Origin: JAHRVQ01 sp046290215 | GTDB lineage: Bacteria > Pseudomonadota > Gammaproteobacteria > Pseudomonadales > Azotimanducaceae | Length of the DNA stretch: 31,038 bases | Direction of reading: 5' to 3' | NCBI GenBank assembly: GCA_046290215.1 | Contig: JBKAGC010000500.1 | Span: forward strand, 1-31,038 | In this document: positions 17,576-25,944 of the stretch, one piece after another | Layout of the letters: the number at the start of each line of letters is the position of its first letter | How positions within the stretch are numbered: position 1 is the first letter of the stretch | Position numbers and translations under genes: made by a program | The notes under the pieces: generated by a model | What the model saw: the letters and a program-made list of their open reading frames with translations, nothing else | Database searches by the model: none | Told to the model about the DNA's origin: nothing

Positions 17576-19078
17576 ATGCAATTCCACGCCAAAACCGCTA
17601 ATCCCGTTAAGAACCGCAGCCAGGTCGTTGTGGTCGGGTTGTATGATGACCAATCTTTAACCCCATCTGCCAAACTGATCGACCAGGCCAGCAAGGGCTA
17701 TATCAAAAAGGTCGCAAAACGTGGGGACATTACTGGCAAGGTAGGCCAAACCCTTATGTTGCACGATGTGGCTGGCGTAAATGCCCAGCGCGTGCTCCTG
17801 GTTGGGCTAGGCAATGCTGATAATTCTGAAGGTCCGAAATACATCAAGGTGGCTGAGGCCACTATCGCTGCGCTAAAAGCACTCCCCATCAAGTCCGCTC
17901 TGGTTTGTTTGCTAGAAGGCGCAGCGGGGGACAAAGACATCCAGTGGAAGGCGCGCCGGCTGGTGGAGCAGTTTATGGACGGCACCTACCAACTCAATGA
18001 CTTACGCGGCAAACCTCCAGAAGAGACAGTCAACCTGGAAACTGTAGACCTATTAGTTGCCGATAAGGCCGAACAAGACACCGTCAGCGAAGGTATTGCT
18101 CACGGTACAGCGGTTGCCATTGGCGTGGAAGCGGCGAAAACCCTGGGCAACACCCCGGCGAACATTTGTACGCCAACCTACCTGGCGGAACAAAGCCAAC
18201 AACTGGCAAAAGACTACGCTTCTATCACCACGCAAATCATTGATGAAAAACAAGCGGCCAAGCTTGGCATGAACTCATTTTTGTCCGTGGGCAACGGCAG
18301 TGAACAGCCGTCAAAAATGATCGTTATGCAGCACAAGGGCGGCAAAGCCAAGGACGCACCCCACGTGCTAGTCGGCAAGGGCATCACCTTTGATACTGGC
18401 GGCATTTCCTTGAAGCCAGGCGGTACCATGTGGGAAATGATCTACGACATGTGCGGCGCTGCCAGTGTTTTCGGCGCGATGAAAACCGTAGCCGAACTTA
18501 ACCTACCCATCAATGTCGTCGCAGTGATCGCAGCGGCAGAGAATATGCCTTCTGATCGCGCTACTCGACCTGGCGACATTGTAAAAAGTATGTCTGGGCA
18601 AACCATCGAGATCTTAAACACTGATGCCGAGGGCCGTTTAGTACTCTGTGACGCTTTGACTTATGTTGAGAAGTTTAAACCTGCCACCGTGATCGACGTG
18701 GCAACCTTAACCGGCGCTTGTGTGGTTGCCCTTGGCAATCAAGCATCGGCCCTGTATGCAAACGATGATGAACTCGCGGCAAACATTGATGCCGCAGGTC
18801 TTGAAACCCACGACCGGGTCTGGCGTATGCCGCTCTGGGAAGAATATCAGCAGCAATTAACTAGCGCTTTTGCCGACATGATCAATATTGGCGGCCCTGG
18901 TGCAGGTTCCATTACTGCGGCTTGTTTCCTGGCGCGGTTTACCAAGCAGTATCGCTGGGCGCACCTTGATGTTGCAGGTACCGCGTTCCGCGGCGGCATG
19001 GGCAAGACCAAAGCCGCCACCGGCCGTCCTGTCTATCTGTTAACTCAATACCTGTTGGACCGCGCCGCTGAGGCATAA
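17576..19078 (+). CDS. pepA: Leucyl aminopeptidase PepA (M17)
   Basis: Cytosolic dimetal aminopeptidase, about 500 aa, removing N-terminal residues from peptides; in some gammaproteobacteria it also binds DNA. The metal and active-site motifs are GKGITFDTGGISLKPG, an ENMPSDRATRPGD block and the family signature NTDAEGRLVL. AGGAG at 17566-17570 lies 5 nt before the ATG at 17576, so I prefer it over the ATG at 17558, which would lie ahead of that site. TACTAT/TATTAT near 17532-17540 could be a -10 box with a weak TTCAAC -35. holC follows after 9 nt. Confidence 0.95.
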   Translation: MQFHAKTANPVKNRSQVVVVGLYDDQSLTPSAKLIDQASKGYIKKVAKRGDITGKVGQTLMLHDVAGVNAQRVLLVGLGNADNSEGPKYIKVAEATIAALKALPIKSALVCLLEGAAGDKDIQWKARRLVEQFMDGTYQLNDLRGKPPEETVNLETVDLLVADKAEQDTVSEGIAHGTAVAIGVEAAKTLGNTPANICTPTYLAEQSQQLAKDYASITTQIIDEKQAAKLGMNSFLSVGNGSEQPSKMIVMQHKGGKAKDAPHVLVGKGITFDTGGISLKPGGTMWEMIYDMCGAASVFGAMKTVAELNLPINVVAVIAAAENMPSDRATRPGDIVKSMSGQTIEILNTDAEGRLVLCDALTYVEKFKPATVIDVATLTGACVVALGNQASALYANDDELAANIDAAGLETHDRVWRMPLWEEYQQQLTSAFADMINIGGPGAGSITAACFLARFTKQYRWAHLDVAGTAFRGGMGKTKAATGRPVYLLTQYLLDRAAEA

Positions 19079-19087
19079 AGCTAGACG

Positions 19088-19522
19088 ATGACAAAAATCG
19101 ATTTTTACCAGATCGATCAGGACGATCATCTTCTGTTTGCTTGTCGATTGATCGACAAGATCTATCAGCAAGGTCATGCCGTGCACGTACATACTGCCAG
19201 CCTGGCAGAGTCCGAATCACTGGATGACCTGCTGTGGAGCTTTCGCCCGGAACACTTTATTCCCCACGCGATTTGCCAGGTAAACGAGCCGGACGACGAT
19301 GACACGCCCATTATGATCAGCCACGAGGTTGAACCCACCGCGCATCAAGACGTGCTCGTGAACCTCGCCGGCGCTGTACCGGATTTCTTTTCCCGGTTTG
19401 CCAGAGTTGCCGAAGTGGTGCCGTTGGACGAGAATAGTCGCGCCGCCGCCCGGGTGAACTACAAGTTCTATCAGGACCGCGGTTACCAACTGGATTACCA
19501 TAAGCTGCAAACCAAAAAATAA
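19088..19522 (+). CDS. holC: DNA polymerase III subunit chi
   Basis: Clamp-loader accessory subunit that binds single-strand binding protein and, through psi, the clamp loader. It has 144 aa, a normal length. Recognisable features are the start TKIDFYQI, the basic helix CRLIDKIYQQGHAVHVHT, LDDLLWSFRPEHFIPHA and the C-terminal RVNYKFYQDRGYQLDYHKL. Its position between pepA and valS is the classic one. It is separated by 1 nt from the next ORF, so they are co-transcribed. Confidence 0.95.
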   Translation: MTKIDFYQIDQDDHLLFACRLIDKIYQQGHAVHVHTASLAESESLDDLLWSFRPEHFIPHAICQVNEPDDDDTPIMISHEVEPTAHQDVLVNLAGAVPDFFSRFARVAEVVPLDENSRAAARVNYKFYQDRGYQLDYHKLQTKK

Positions 19523-19523
19523 T

Positions 19524-19955
19524 ATGGCAGAAGATCGGCATAGCCCAGAATCCGCGGATCAGGCGAACCCCGACGGTACCGCGGAATCAGGGCCAAAAAC
19601 TAGCGACAAGACCGGACAAATTCCGCTCCTGGATGACGTGGTGTACAACACGTCTCTGCCTTTTGCGAAGCCGAAACCCCGGCCACCAAAGCCCGAGCTC
19701 CAGGCGCAAAATATCCCCAGAGCCACCGATTTGTTCGGCGGCTCGCCAGATACCGCGGTTGAAGGTCCTATGTCGCCGCAATATCAGGCCAAGGATATGG
19801 ATCAGGCCGCGGAGAAACTCCGAGGCAGCACCGAGCAAATGGTAGACAGCCTGGTGGCCGAATATTCGCAGGAGATCGTCAGCCGCTTGAAACAGGAACT
19901 AACCTCGCTGCTCGACGAACTCGAAGACAAACCACCCCAGCAAGACCCAGAATAA
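19524..19955 (+). CDS. Conserved hypothetical protein between holC and valS
   Basis: Unrecognised function, 143 aa. The N-terminal half is polar and Pro-rich and probably disordered (EDRHSPESADQANPDGTAES). In the middle is the short motif IPLLDDVVYN, which I recall from small proteins at the same locus in pseudomonads. The C-terminal part is an amphipathic helix (MVDSLVAEYSQEIVSRLKQE, then LTSLLDELED) that could mediate binding to a partner. It starts 1 nt after the holC stop, which suggests coupled expression. A TATAAT at 19978-19983, just after it, could be a promoter element for valS, but no -35 stands out. Confidence 0.75.
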   Translation: MAEDRHSPESADQANPDGTAESGPKTSDKTGQIPLLDDVVYNTSLPFAKPKPRPPKPELQAQNIPRATDLFGGSPDTAVEGPMSPQYQAKDMDQAAEKLRGSTEQMVDSLVAEYSQEIVSRLKQELTSLLDELEDKPPQQDPE

Positions 19956-20089
19956 GCCGCAAAGCCCACGCATTGTGTATAATCCGCGGTTCTCTAATGA
20001 TCACTAACCGCGCACGCTTAAGTCATGCTCTGCAAGGGTAATGACCAGCGGATTCTCAGCGCCACAGCCCAGACCTATATTAGATACGC

Positions 20090-22839
20090 ATGGACAAATA
20101 CCAACCGAAAAACATCGAGCAGAGCTGGTACGAAACCTGGGAGAAGAATAAGTATTTTGCCCCCCAGGGCAACGGCACCCCCTTCTCAATCGCTATCCCG
20201 CCGCCCAATGTTACTGGCACCCTGCATATGGGGCACGCTTTTCAGCACAGCCTGGTGGACTCACTGATTCGCTACCGGCGCATGAAAGGCGACAAAACCC
20301 TATGGCAAATGGGCACCGACCACGCGGGTATCTCCACGCAAATGTTGGTCACCGAGAAGCTTGCGGCAAAAGGCATCAAACCATCGGACCTGGGCCGGGA
20401 AAAATTTCTTGATGAAGTCTGGGCCTGGAAAGTAGAGTCCGGCGACACCATTTCACGGCAGTTACGCCGACTAGGCGCTTCCCTACACTGGGAAACTGAA
20501 CGCTTTACGCTGGATGAAGGTTTATCCAGAGCAGTACTAGAAGTCTTTGTGCGCTTGCACGAAGAAGGTTTGATCTACCGGGGTAAACGCCTGGTGAACT
20601 GGGACCCGGTGCTGCAAACATCCATTTCTGACCTTGAGGTAATTTCTGAAGAAGAAAATGGCCACTTGTGGCACTTCAAGTATCCCATCAAAGACAGCGA
20701 CGAATTTGTCACGGTGGCCACCACGCGCCCAGAAACCATGCTGGGTGATACCGCAGTTGCCGTCAATCCAGAAGATGAACGGTATCAACATCTAGTAGGC
20801 AAGGAAGTGCAGCTACCGCTGACGGATCGAACCTTGCCGATTATTGCTGACCGCTATGTGGACAGTGAATTTGGTACCGGCGTCGTCAAGATCACCCCGG
20901 CTCATGATTTCAACGACTATGAAATGGGCCGGCGGCACGATCTAGAAATGATTAATATTTTCCATCCGGATGCCACCCTAAATGACGCAGTCCCTGAAAA
21001 GTATCAAGGTCTTGAGCGTTATGCAGCACGAAAACAAATTGTTAGCGATCTTGACGCACTGGGCCTACTGGTTGAAATCGAAGACCACAAGATGGCCGTG
21101 CCCAGGGGCGAAAAGTCCGGCGTGGTGGTGGAACCATACTTAAGCGATCAGTGGTTTGTAAAAATCCAGCCTCTGGCCGAGCCAGCGATTGCCGCCGTGG
21201 AAAATGGCGACATTGAATTCATTCCGAAGCAATACGAAAACAACTACTTTGCCTGGATGCGCGACATCCAGGACTGGTGCATATCCCGCCAGCAGTGGTG
21301 GGGACACCGAATCCCGGCCTGGTACGACGATGACGACAACATTTATGTAGGCCGCAATGAAGCTGAAGTCCGCGCCAAGCACGAACTCGCCGACAGCGAA
21401 ACTTACGCCAAATGAAGACGTGCTCAACCTGGTTCTCAGCACTATGGACCTTCTCAACCCTCGGCTGGCCCGACCAAACACGCGAACTAGAAGAGTTTCA
21501 CAGCACTGATGTAATGGTCACCGGCCACGACATCATCACCTTTTGGGTATCACGAATGATCATGATGACCCTGAAATTTATGGGTGAGATACCGTTTAAG
21601 AAAGTCTACGTTACTGGCCTTGTCACCGATGCCGAAGGTCAAAAAATGTCGAAGTCGAAAGGCAACGGCCTTGATCCACTGGATATTGTTGATGGCATCA
21701 CCTTAGACGAACTCGTGGCGAAGCGAACCAGCAATATGCTACAACCAAAAATGGCCGCCAGGATCGAAAAAGCAACCCGCAAAGAATTTCCCGACGGCAT
21801 TGATGCCCACGGCACCGACGCCCTGCGCTTCACGTTTTATTCAATTGCCACCAGCAGCCGGACCATCCGCTTCGACATGAAACGTGTTGAGGGTTACCGA
21901 AACTTCTGCAACAAACTCTGGAATGCCGCCAACTTCGTCTTTATGAACACCTTGCCGTTTGAAGACGACGTGACAGAGGCGCAAAGTGAACACTCCGTCC
22001 TGGATCGCTGGATCTGGTCTGAGTTCCAAAAAACATCAGCCGCTGTGGAGTTTGCCATGCAAACTTACCGCTATGACCTCGCGGCAAAGGCAATCTATGA
22101 ATTTGTCTGGGATGAGCTTTGTGACTGGTATCTAGAACTTTGCAAACCGATTCTAAACGGCGACGACCAGGCCGCTGCCCGGGCAACCAGAGCAACCCTG
22201 CTCCAGGTACTGGAACATACTCTACGTCTGGCCCACCCTTTTATCCCGTTTATTACCGAGCAAATCTGGCAAGAATTACCGCAAAATATTCGCGGTGCTG
22301 GGGACACCATCATGTTGCAAGCCTTCCCAGAGGAGCAACCTGAACGGCGCGATGAAGCTGCGGAAGCCGACATTGCCTGGATCAAATCGGTGGTCACGGC
22401 AATCCGTAACATCCGCGGCGAAATGGATATTTCACCTGCCAGGGCAATCCCGATTCTGTTCAAAAACGGCGGCGACAGCGACAAGCAGCGACTTGAGCAG
22501 TATCAATCTCTGCTGCAATTCTTGATCCGTCCAGAAAAACTCGAGTGGTGGACGAACGATGAGGAACCGCCGGTATCCGCGACCCATCTCGTGGGCGATA
22601 TGCAGGTACTAGTACCCATGGCTGGGCTTATCGATAAAGACGCAGAGCTTGGTCGACTTGATCGTGAGATTGAGCGCAAAGAAAAGGATCAGGCACGCAC
22701 GGAAGGCAAGCTCAATAATCCTAACTTTGTCGATAAGGCGCCGGCGGACGTTGTCCAAAAGGAAAAGGATAAGCTCAGTGAAATCGCGGCCGCACTAAAG
22801 CAGTTGTTAGCACAGCGCGAGCGAATTGCTACTTTGTAG
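20090..22839 (+). CDS. valS: Valyl-tRNA synthetase, interrupted by an indel cluster near 21402-21440
   Basis: Class I aminoacyl-tRNA synthetase charging tRNA-Val. The HIGH motif is HMGH (PPPNVTGTLHMGHAF) in the first ORF and KMSKS (EGQKMSKSKGN) in the second, near 21643; a C-terminal coiled coil (ELGRLDREIERKEKDQ) closes the protein. The frame is broken: the first ORF ends TGA at 21413-21415 and the second is open from 21412. Between them the expected SETLRQNEDVLNTWFSSALW reads out only if single bases are added (one T in ACTTACG, one A in CAAATG) and a few more are restored around 21430-21445. ValRS is essential and everything else is intact, so I read this as consensus error rather than a dead gene. 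Confidence 0.92.
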
Positions 22840-22874
22840 ACTGGGTCTCATGATGTATAAGAGCTTTTTACTCT

Positions 22875-22973
22875 CTAATGTCCAACACCAAGAAACGCGG
22901 TGAATGATTCGTGCGCGCTGCGGGGGGTATGTGCCGACGGCTTTACGCCTGAGGCATTCGCCCGTTGAAGCGC
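22875..22973 (+). repeat. Palindromic repeat copy F1
   Basis: Starts CTAATGTCCAACACC, carries CGCGGTGAATGATTCGTGCG and the GCGGGGGGTATGTGCC hairpin arm, and ends GTTGAAGCGC. It is followed by an 84-bp unrelated insert up to R1. Confidence 0.8.
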
Positions 22974-23057
22974 ATAAATATGGATGGATAAGAAACGATT
23001 GTTCGTCGATGGTTCCAATGATGAGGGCGGCGGTGTTGAAATGCTTCGATTGCAACC

Positions 23058-23149
23058 GCGCTTCAGGAGGGGCAATCCCTCTGAGTAAAGCCGTCGGGAA
23101 ATACCCCATCAGCGCACGTTCTGGAACCGTATTTGGGGCAGGATATCGA
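23058..23149 (-). repeat. Palindromic repeat copy R1
   Basis: Reverse-complement copy: GCGCTTCAGGAGGGGCAAT, then AAGCCGTCGGGAAATACCCC and ending near GGATATCGA. The linker to F2 is diverged from the other two linkers. Confidence 0.75.
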
Positions 23150-23187
23150 GAAACATTTCTTTAAGGGCTTTTGGAAAGTCCCTCTCT

Positions 23188-23275
23188 CTAATATCCAACC
23201 GCAGAAACGCGGTGAATGATTCGTGCGCTGCGGGGTATGTGCCACGGCGTCACGCAGAGGCAAGTCGCCGCGAGC
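23188..23275 (+). repeat. Palindromic repeat copy F2
   Basis: CTAATATCCAACC start, CGCGGTGAATGATTCGTGCG shared with F1, shortened G-run (CGGGGTATGTGCC) and several single-base losses relative to F5. It is followed by a 106-bp unrelated insert. Confidence 0.75.
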
Positions 23276-23381
23276 ATCCGTCCAACCCCTGACCTCTTCT
23301 TTATCCAAACAAAAATCATTAGATGAATGCGGGACCTTTGAGTCGCACAGTTGACAGTGTTGAACAGCTTCATCCAACACC

Positions 23382-23468
23382 GGTGTGCGAGGGGCTGTCC
23401 CTTGGCAACGTCGGGAAATACCCCCATCCGACGTGATCCGAACCGTATTTGATGCATAGGATATCGAT
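23382..23468 (-). repeat. Palindromic repeat copy R2
   Basis: Diverged outer arm (GAGGGGCTGTCCCTTGG), then the well conserved GTCGGGAAATACCCCCATCC and CCGTATTTGATG, ending near GGATATCGAT. The linker to F3 is identical to that between R3 and F5. Confidence 0.72.
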
Positions 23469-23504
23469 ACACTTTCTGCTTGAGTAATCTAGAGGTTATC
23501 TACC

Positions 23505-23597
23505 ATCTAATATCCAACACCTGGAATCCCGGTGAATGATTCGCCGCGTTGCGGGGTATGTGCACTGCTTCACGGAGGCATCGCCCCGCAGAAGCGC
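23505..23597 (+). repeat. Palindromic repeat copy F3
   Basis: Begins ATCTAATATCCAACACCTGG exactly as F5, then GGTGAATGATTCG, a shortened hairpin arm (GCGGGGTATGTGC / GCATCGCCCCGC) and GAAGCGC. It is followed after only 18 nt by F4 in the same orientation, the one break in the alternation. Confidence 0.78.
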
Positions 23598-23615
23598 CAA
23601 GGGAACGAAATGGAC

Positions 23616-23694
23616 GATATCCAACAGGAAACGGTAATGATCGCGCCGCTGTGGGGGTACTGCCCTCACTTTACCATAGGCCCCCGCTGAAGCG
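23616..23694 (+). repeat. Palindromic repeat copy F4 (degenerate)
   Basis: Most diverged copy: GATATCCAACAGG, GGTAATGATCGCGCCG, hairpin arms GTGGGGGTAC and CATAGGCCCCCGC, then CTGAAGCG. Recognised by order of blocks rather than by close identity. Confidence 0.6.
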
Positions 23695-23792
23695 ATCGGT
23701 GAACCAACCTCTCCATGAATACCAAAACCAACCTGGCTGATCTGCTGCGTCGTTGGAATGCATCATCCGGCGGAAAACTTCAGCTGATACCC

Positions 23793-23896
23793 GCGCTTCA
23801 GGGGGGCATGTCCCTCTGGCATAAAGCCGTCGGGAAATACCCCCATCCAGCGCGCGCTGATCCGAGGACCGTATTTGATGGCATAGGATATTAGAT
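23793..23896 (-). repeat. Palindromic repeat copy R3
   Basis: GCGCTTCAGGGGGGCATGTC, then CTCTGGCATAAAGCCGTCGG, AAATACCCCCATCCAGCGCG and an end GGATATTAGAT. It is the clean complement of F5 and forms with it a ~245-bp inverted repeat around a linker of about 38 bp. Confidence 0.82.
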
Positions 23897-23934
23897 ACAC
23901 ACTTTCTGCTTGAGTAATCTAGAGGTTATCTACC

Positions 23935-24039
23935 ATCTAATATCCAACACCTGGAATCGCGGTGAATGATTCGCGCGCGCTGCGGGGGGTATGTGCCGAC
24001 GGCTTCACGCCAGAGGCATATCGCCCCCCGCTGAAGCGC
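23935..24039 (+). repeat. Palindromic repeat copy F5 (best preserved)
   Basis: ATCTAATATCCAACACCTGG, CGCGGTGAATGATTCGCGCG, then the full hairpin: GCGGGGGG-TATGTGCC on the left, GGCATATCG-CCCCCCGC on the right, loop GACGGCTTCACGCCAGA, and end CTGAAGCGC. It is the reference for the other copies. Confidence 0.85.
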
Positions 24040-24400
24040 AACGGTAAAAACCAGACCTCCATAAAATATGAGACACAAGAAAACGCAATGGCACCAACCT
24101 GCCAATCTAAAAATGTCGCACCACAACATAACTTAGCTAAAGCCACAACCGACGATAAGCCATGTTTATTAGGACTTTGCCCGGCATCACCAAAACCATA
24201 GCAAAGGTGTTACCACTTCAAAAAAGTGCTTGCACAATGATGGTGTATTCTGTCTTAATCAATTCGACGCCTCACCAAACAGGTGCAGCGTTACCGCCAA
24301 GCGCCGCGCACAGTCGTCGCCTGGCAAATAAAAGCAATAAAAATAAGCGAATGTTGCGGTACAGCAACACGCAATAATAAGAAAAAAGAGGTACTGGCTC
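24040..24400 (+). other. Non-coding stretch: end of repeat region and cold-shock gene leader
   Basis: No credible gene. Frames open here (for example from ATG 24162) have no ribosome binding site and an unremarkable composition. A small hairpin GTTGC-GGTACA-GCAAC lies at 24353-24368, about 30 nt before the cold-shock ORF, in an A-rich leader. Cold-shock mRNAs often have long structured leaders, so much of this may be 5' UTR. I could not assign a promoter with confidence. Confidence 0.4.
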
Positions 24401-24610
24401 ATGTCGGAAAGACAATCAGGGACCGTCAAATGGTTCAATGATGCCAAAGGGTTCGGGTTTATCGAACGAGAATCAGGTGAAGATGTCTTTGTACACTTCC
24501 GCTCGATTCGCGGGGAGGGTTACCGCACGTTAAAACAAGGCGCGCGAGTCGAATTCGAGATATCAGAAACGGAAAAAGGCTTTCAAGCCGAGGACGTCTC
24601 AGAGGTCTGA
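24401..24610 (+). CDS. Cold-shock domain protein (CspA family)
   Basis: A 69-aa single cold-shock domain, an OB-fold that binds single-stranded RNA or DNA and acts as an RNA chaperone. RNP1 is KGFGFIERESG and RNP2 is DVFVHFRSI; the start GTVKWFNDAKGFGF is canonical. In the usual AIQG position it has FRSIRGEGYRTL, a common variant in stationary-phase-type members. AAGAGGT lies 8 nt before the ATG. It stands alone between the repeat array and a convergent gene. Confidence 0.95.
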   Translation: MSERQSGTVKWFNDAKGFGFIERESGEDVFVHFRSIRGEGYRTLKQGARVEFEISETEKGFQAEDVSEV

Positions 24611-24627
24611 TTTAGGCCCCGACTCGA

Positions 24628-24668
24628 CTGCAGCTTTGTCGAAGCCGCAGCCGTAGTGCACTCGCACT
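24628..24668. terminator. Two small hairpins between convergent genes
   Basis: CTGCAGCTT (24628-24636) pairs with AAGCCGCAG (24642-24650) with one mismatch, and AGTGC (24655-24659) pairs with GCACT (24664-24668). They lie between the cold-shock gene and the convergent oxidoreductase and could end transcription from either side, but neither is followed by a T run, so this is only a possibility. Confidence 0.35.
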
Positions 24669-24695
24669 GAGATAATCCATTTCCAAAGCGGTAAC

Positions 24696-25667
24696 TTATG
24701 CTGTTACTGACAGTATCACTTTGCCGATGGTTTTATCTGATGCGACTTGATCGTGAGCTTTAGCAGCTTCCGCGATGGGGAAGGTCGAGTCTACGATGGG
24801 CTTTATTTCCCCGGATTCTATCTTCGGCCAAACGAGGTCGCGAAGTTGCTGCATCACTGCAGCTTTTTCGGCTAAAGGTCGTGCGCGAAGTGTGGAACCA
24901 ATCACGCGCAAACGCTTGATCATCATTGCCGCAAGGTTGATATCGGTCTGGGCTCCGCCCATTAGGCCGATCAGCACAAGACGCCCACCCATCGCTAACA
25001 AGTCTATATTGTCGGCGAGATAGCTGCCGCCTACTGGGTCTAAAATTACGTCGATACCGTCAGCGCTAAATTCCCGTGCTTTGTCTTTAAAGGGGCCATC
25101 ATGGCGATTGCTACCGGCTGCCGCACCTAAATCCAAACAAGCTTGCAGCTTATCTTCGCTGCCAACTGTGACAAATGCAGGGTTGCCAAAGGCCTTACAC
25201 AATTGAATGCCTGCGGTTCCGACGCCACTAGCACCGGCATGCAAAATGACTTTCTCTCCGGGCTGGAGATTGGCCTCCATAAACAGATTCAGCCAGGCCG
25301 TGGCAAAAACCTCAGGCAGGGCTGCGGCTTGCTCCATACTTAAACCGTTAGGCACTGGCACTACACTTCCAGCATCGACACTCACAATCTCAGCGTAGCC
25401 ACCACCTGCCAGTAAGGCACAAACCCTATCACCAATCTTAAAACCAGTTACCTCGGGGCCAACTTCGATCACTTCACCAGCACATTCCAGACCCATAACT
25501 GAACTTGCCCCTGGTGGTGGCGGATACATACCCTGACGTTGCAATAAATCGGCGCGATTGATGGCACTGGCATGAACCTTAATCAGGACTTCATTACCGG
25601 TCGCGGTTGGGGTGTCGGTTTCACTCCATACCAGTGAGCGATCCTCTTGTACTTGAATAGCCTTCAT
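24696..25667 (-). CDS. NAD(P)H quinone oxidoreductase, zinc-free MDR family (PIG3/QorB-like)
   Basis: Cytosolic NADPH-dependent reductase of the medium-chain dehydrogenase/reductase superfamily, 323 aa. The substrate domain begins MKAIQVQEDRSLVW; INRADLLQRQGMYPPPPGAS is the PIG3-type signature. The Rossmann motif is HAGASGVGTAGIQL, with PVGGSYLADN and GRLVLIGLMGG further on. Zinc-binding cysteines are absent. It reduces quinones or other electrophiles, probably as a stress or detoxification enzyme. It follows slyX on the same strand after 56 nt and could share the hisH promoter transcript. Confidence 0.92.
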   Translation of the reverse strand: MKAIQVQEDRSLVWSETDTPTATGNEVLIKVHASAINRADLLQRQGMYPPPPGASSVMGLECAGEVIEVGPEVTGFKIGDRVCALLAGGGYAEIVSVDAGSVVPVPNGLSMEQAAALPEVFATAWLNLFMEANLQPGEKVILHAGASGVGTAGIQLCKAFGNPAFVTVGSEDKLQACLDLGAAAGSNRHDGPFKDKAREFSADGIDVILDPVGGSYLADNIDLLAMGGRLVLIGLMGGAQTDINLAAMMIKRLRVIGSTLRARPLAEKAAVMQQLRDLVWPKIESGEIKPIVDSTFPIAEAAKAHDQVASDKTIGKVILSVTA

Positions 25668-25723
25668 AAATTCTTCCTAATGGTTAAGAGACGCTTTGCC
25701 ACGCGTTTGAATTGTTAAGTTGA

Positions 25724-25930
25724 TTAGTAGTGTGGCGGCGGTGGTTCCGGGGCGTCCGGGAGTTGATCCTCTAAATTTTGAAACTCGATGCGCAATGCCT
25801 TTAGCTGGTTCTGCAACTGGGTAATCTGGTTTTGTTGAGAAATCAGCGCTTCATCTAGCTGCTGAATTAGCTCTTCCTGAAACGCAACTTTCACCTCAAG
25901 GCGCTCAAATCTTTTTTCCACATCGCTCAT
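25724..25930 (-). CDS. slyX: SlyX family protein
   Basis: Small protein of 68 aa, almost entirely coiled coil (VEKRFERLEVKVAFQEELIQ, then QNQITQLQNQLKALRIEFQN), ending in the family hallmark EPPPPHY. The function is not established. It begins 14 nt downstream of hisF, so it is likely in the same transcript. Confidence 0.92.
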   Translation of the reverse strand: MSDVEKRFERLEVKVAFQEELIQQLDEALISQQNQITQLQNQLKALRIEFQNLEDQLPDAPEPPPPHY

Positions 25931-25944
25931 AAGCTGGCCTCGCG

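Larger units (their letters stand above)
22875..24039. repeat. Array of eight palindromic repeat copies in mostly alternating orientation
   Basis: Non-coding block after valS. Forward copies (F) begin CTAATATCCAAC, contain CGCGGTGAATGATTCG and then a hairpin GCGGGGGG...CCCCCCGC, and end GAAGCGC. Reverse copies (R) are the complement. The order is F1-R1-F2-R2-F3-F4-R3-F5. Each R is joined to the next F by a short AT-rich linker, and F-to-R gaps hold 84-106 bp of unrelated sequence. A 60-bp stretch at 23469-23528 recurs exactly at 23899-23958. The R-linker-F composites are therefore ~245 bp inverted repeats, like a REP/BIME family. No transposase is present. Short ORFs across the block are accidents of the repeats. 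Confidence 0.85.

Noticed and set aside
22875..24039. CRISPR array or integron cassette array
   Set aside because: The repeats alternate in orientation, are ~80-105 bp and diverged, and there are no cas genes. The copies lack convincing GTTRRRY/RYYYAAC core sites in a constant orientation and no integrase is present.
24162..24377. 71-codon ORF before the cold-shock gene
   Set aside because: No ribosome binding site, no recognisable domain, and it lies in the probable untranslated leader.
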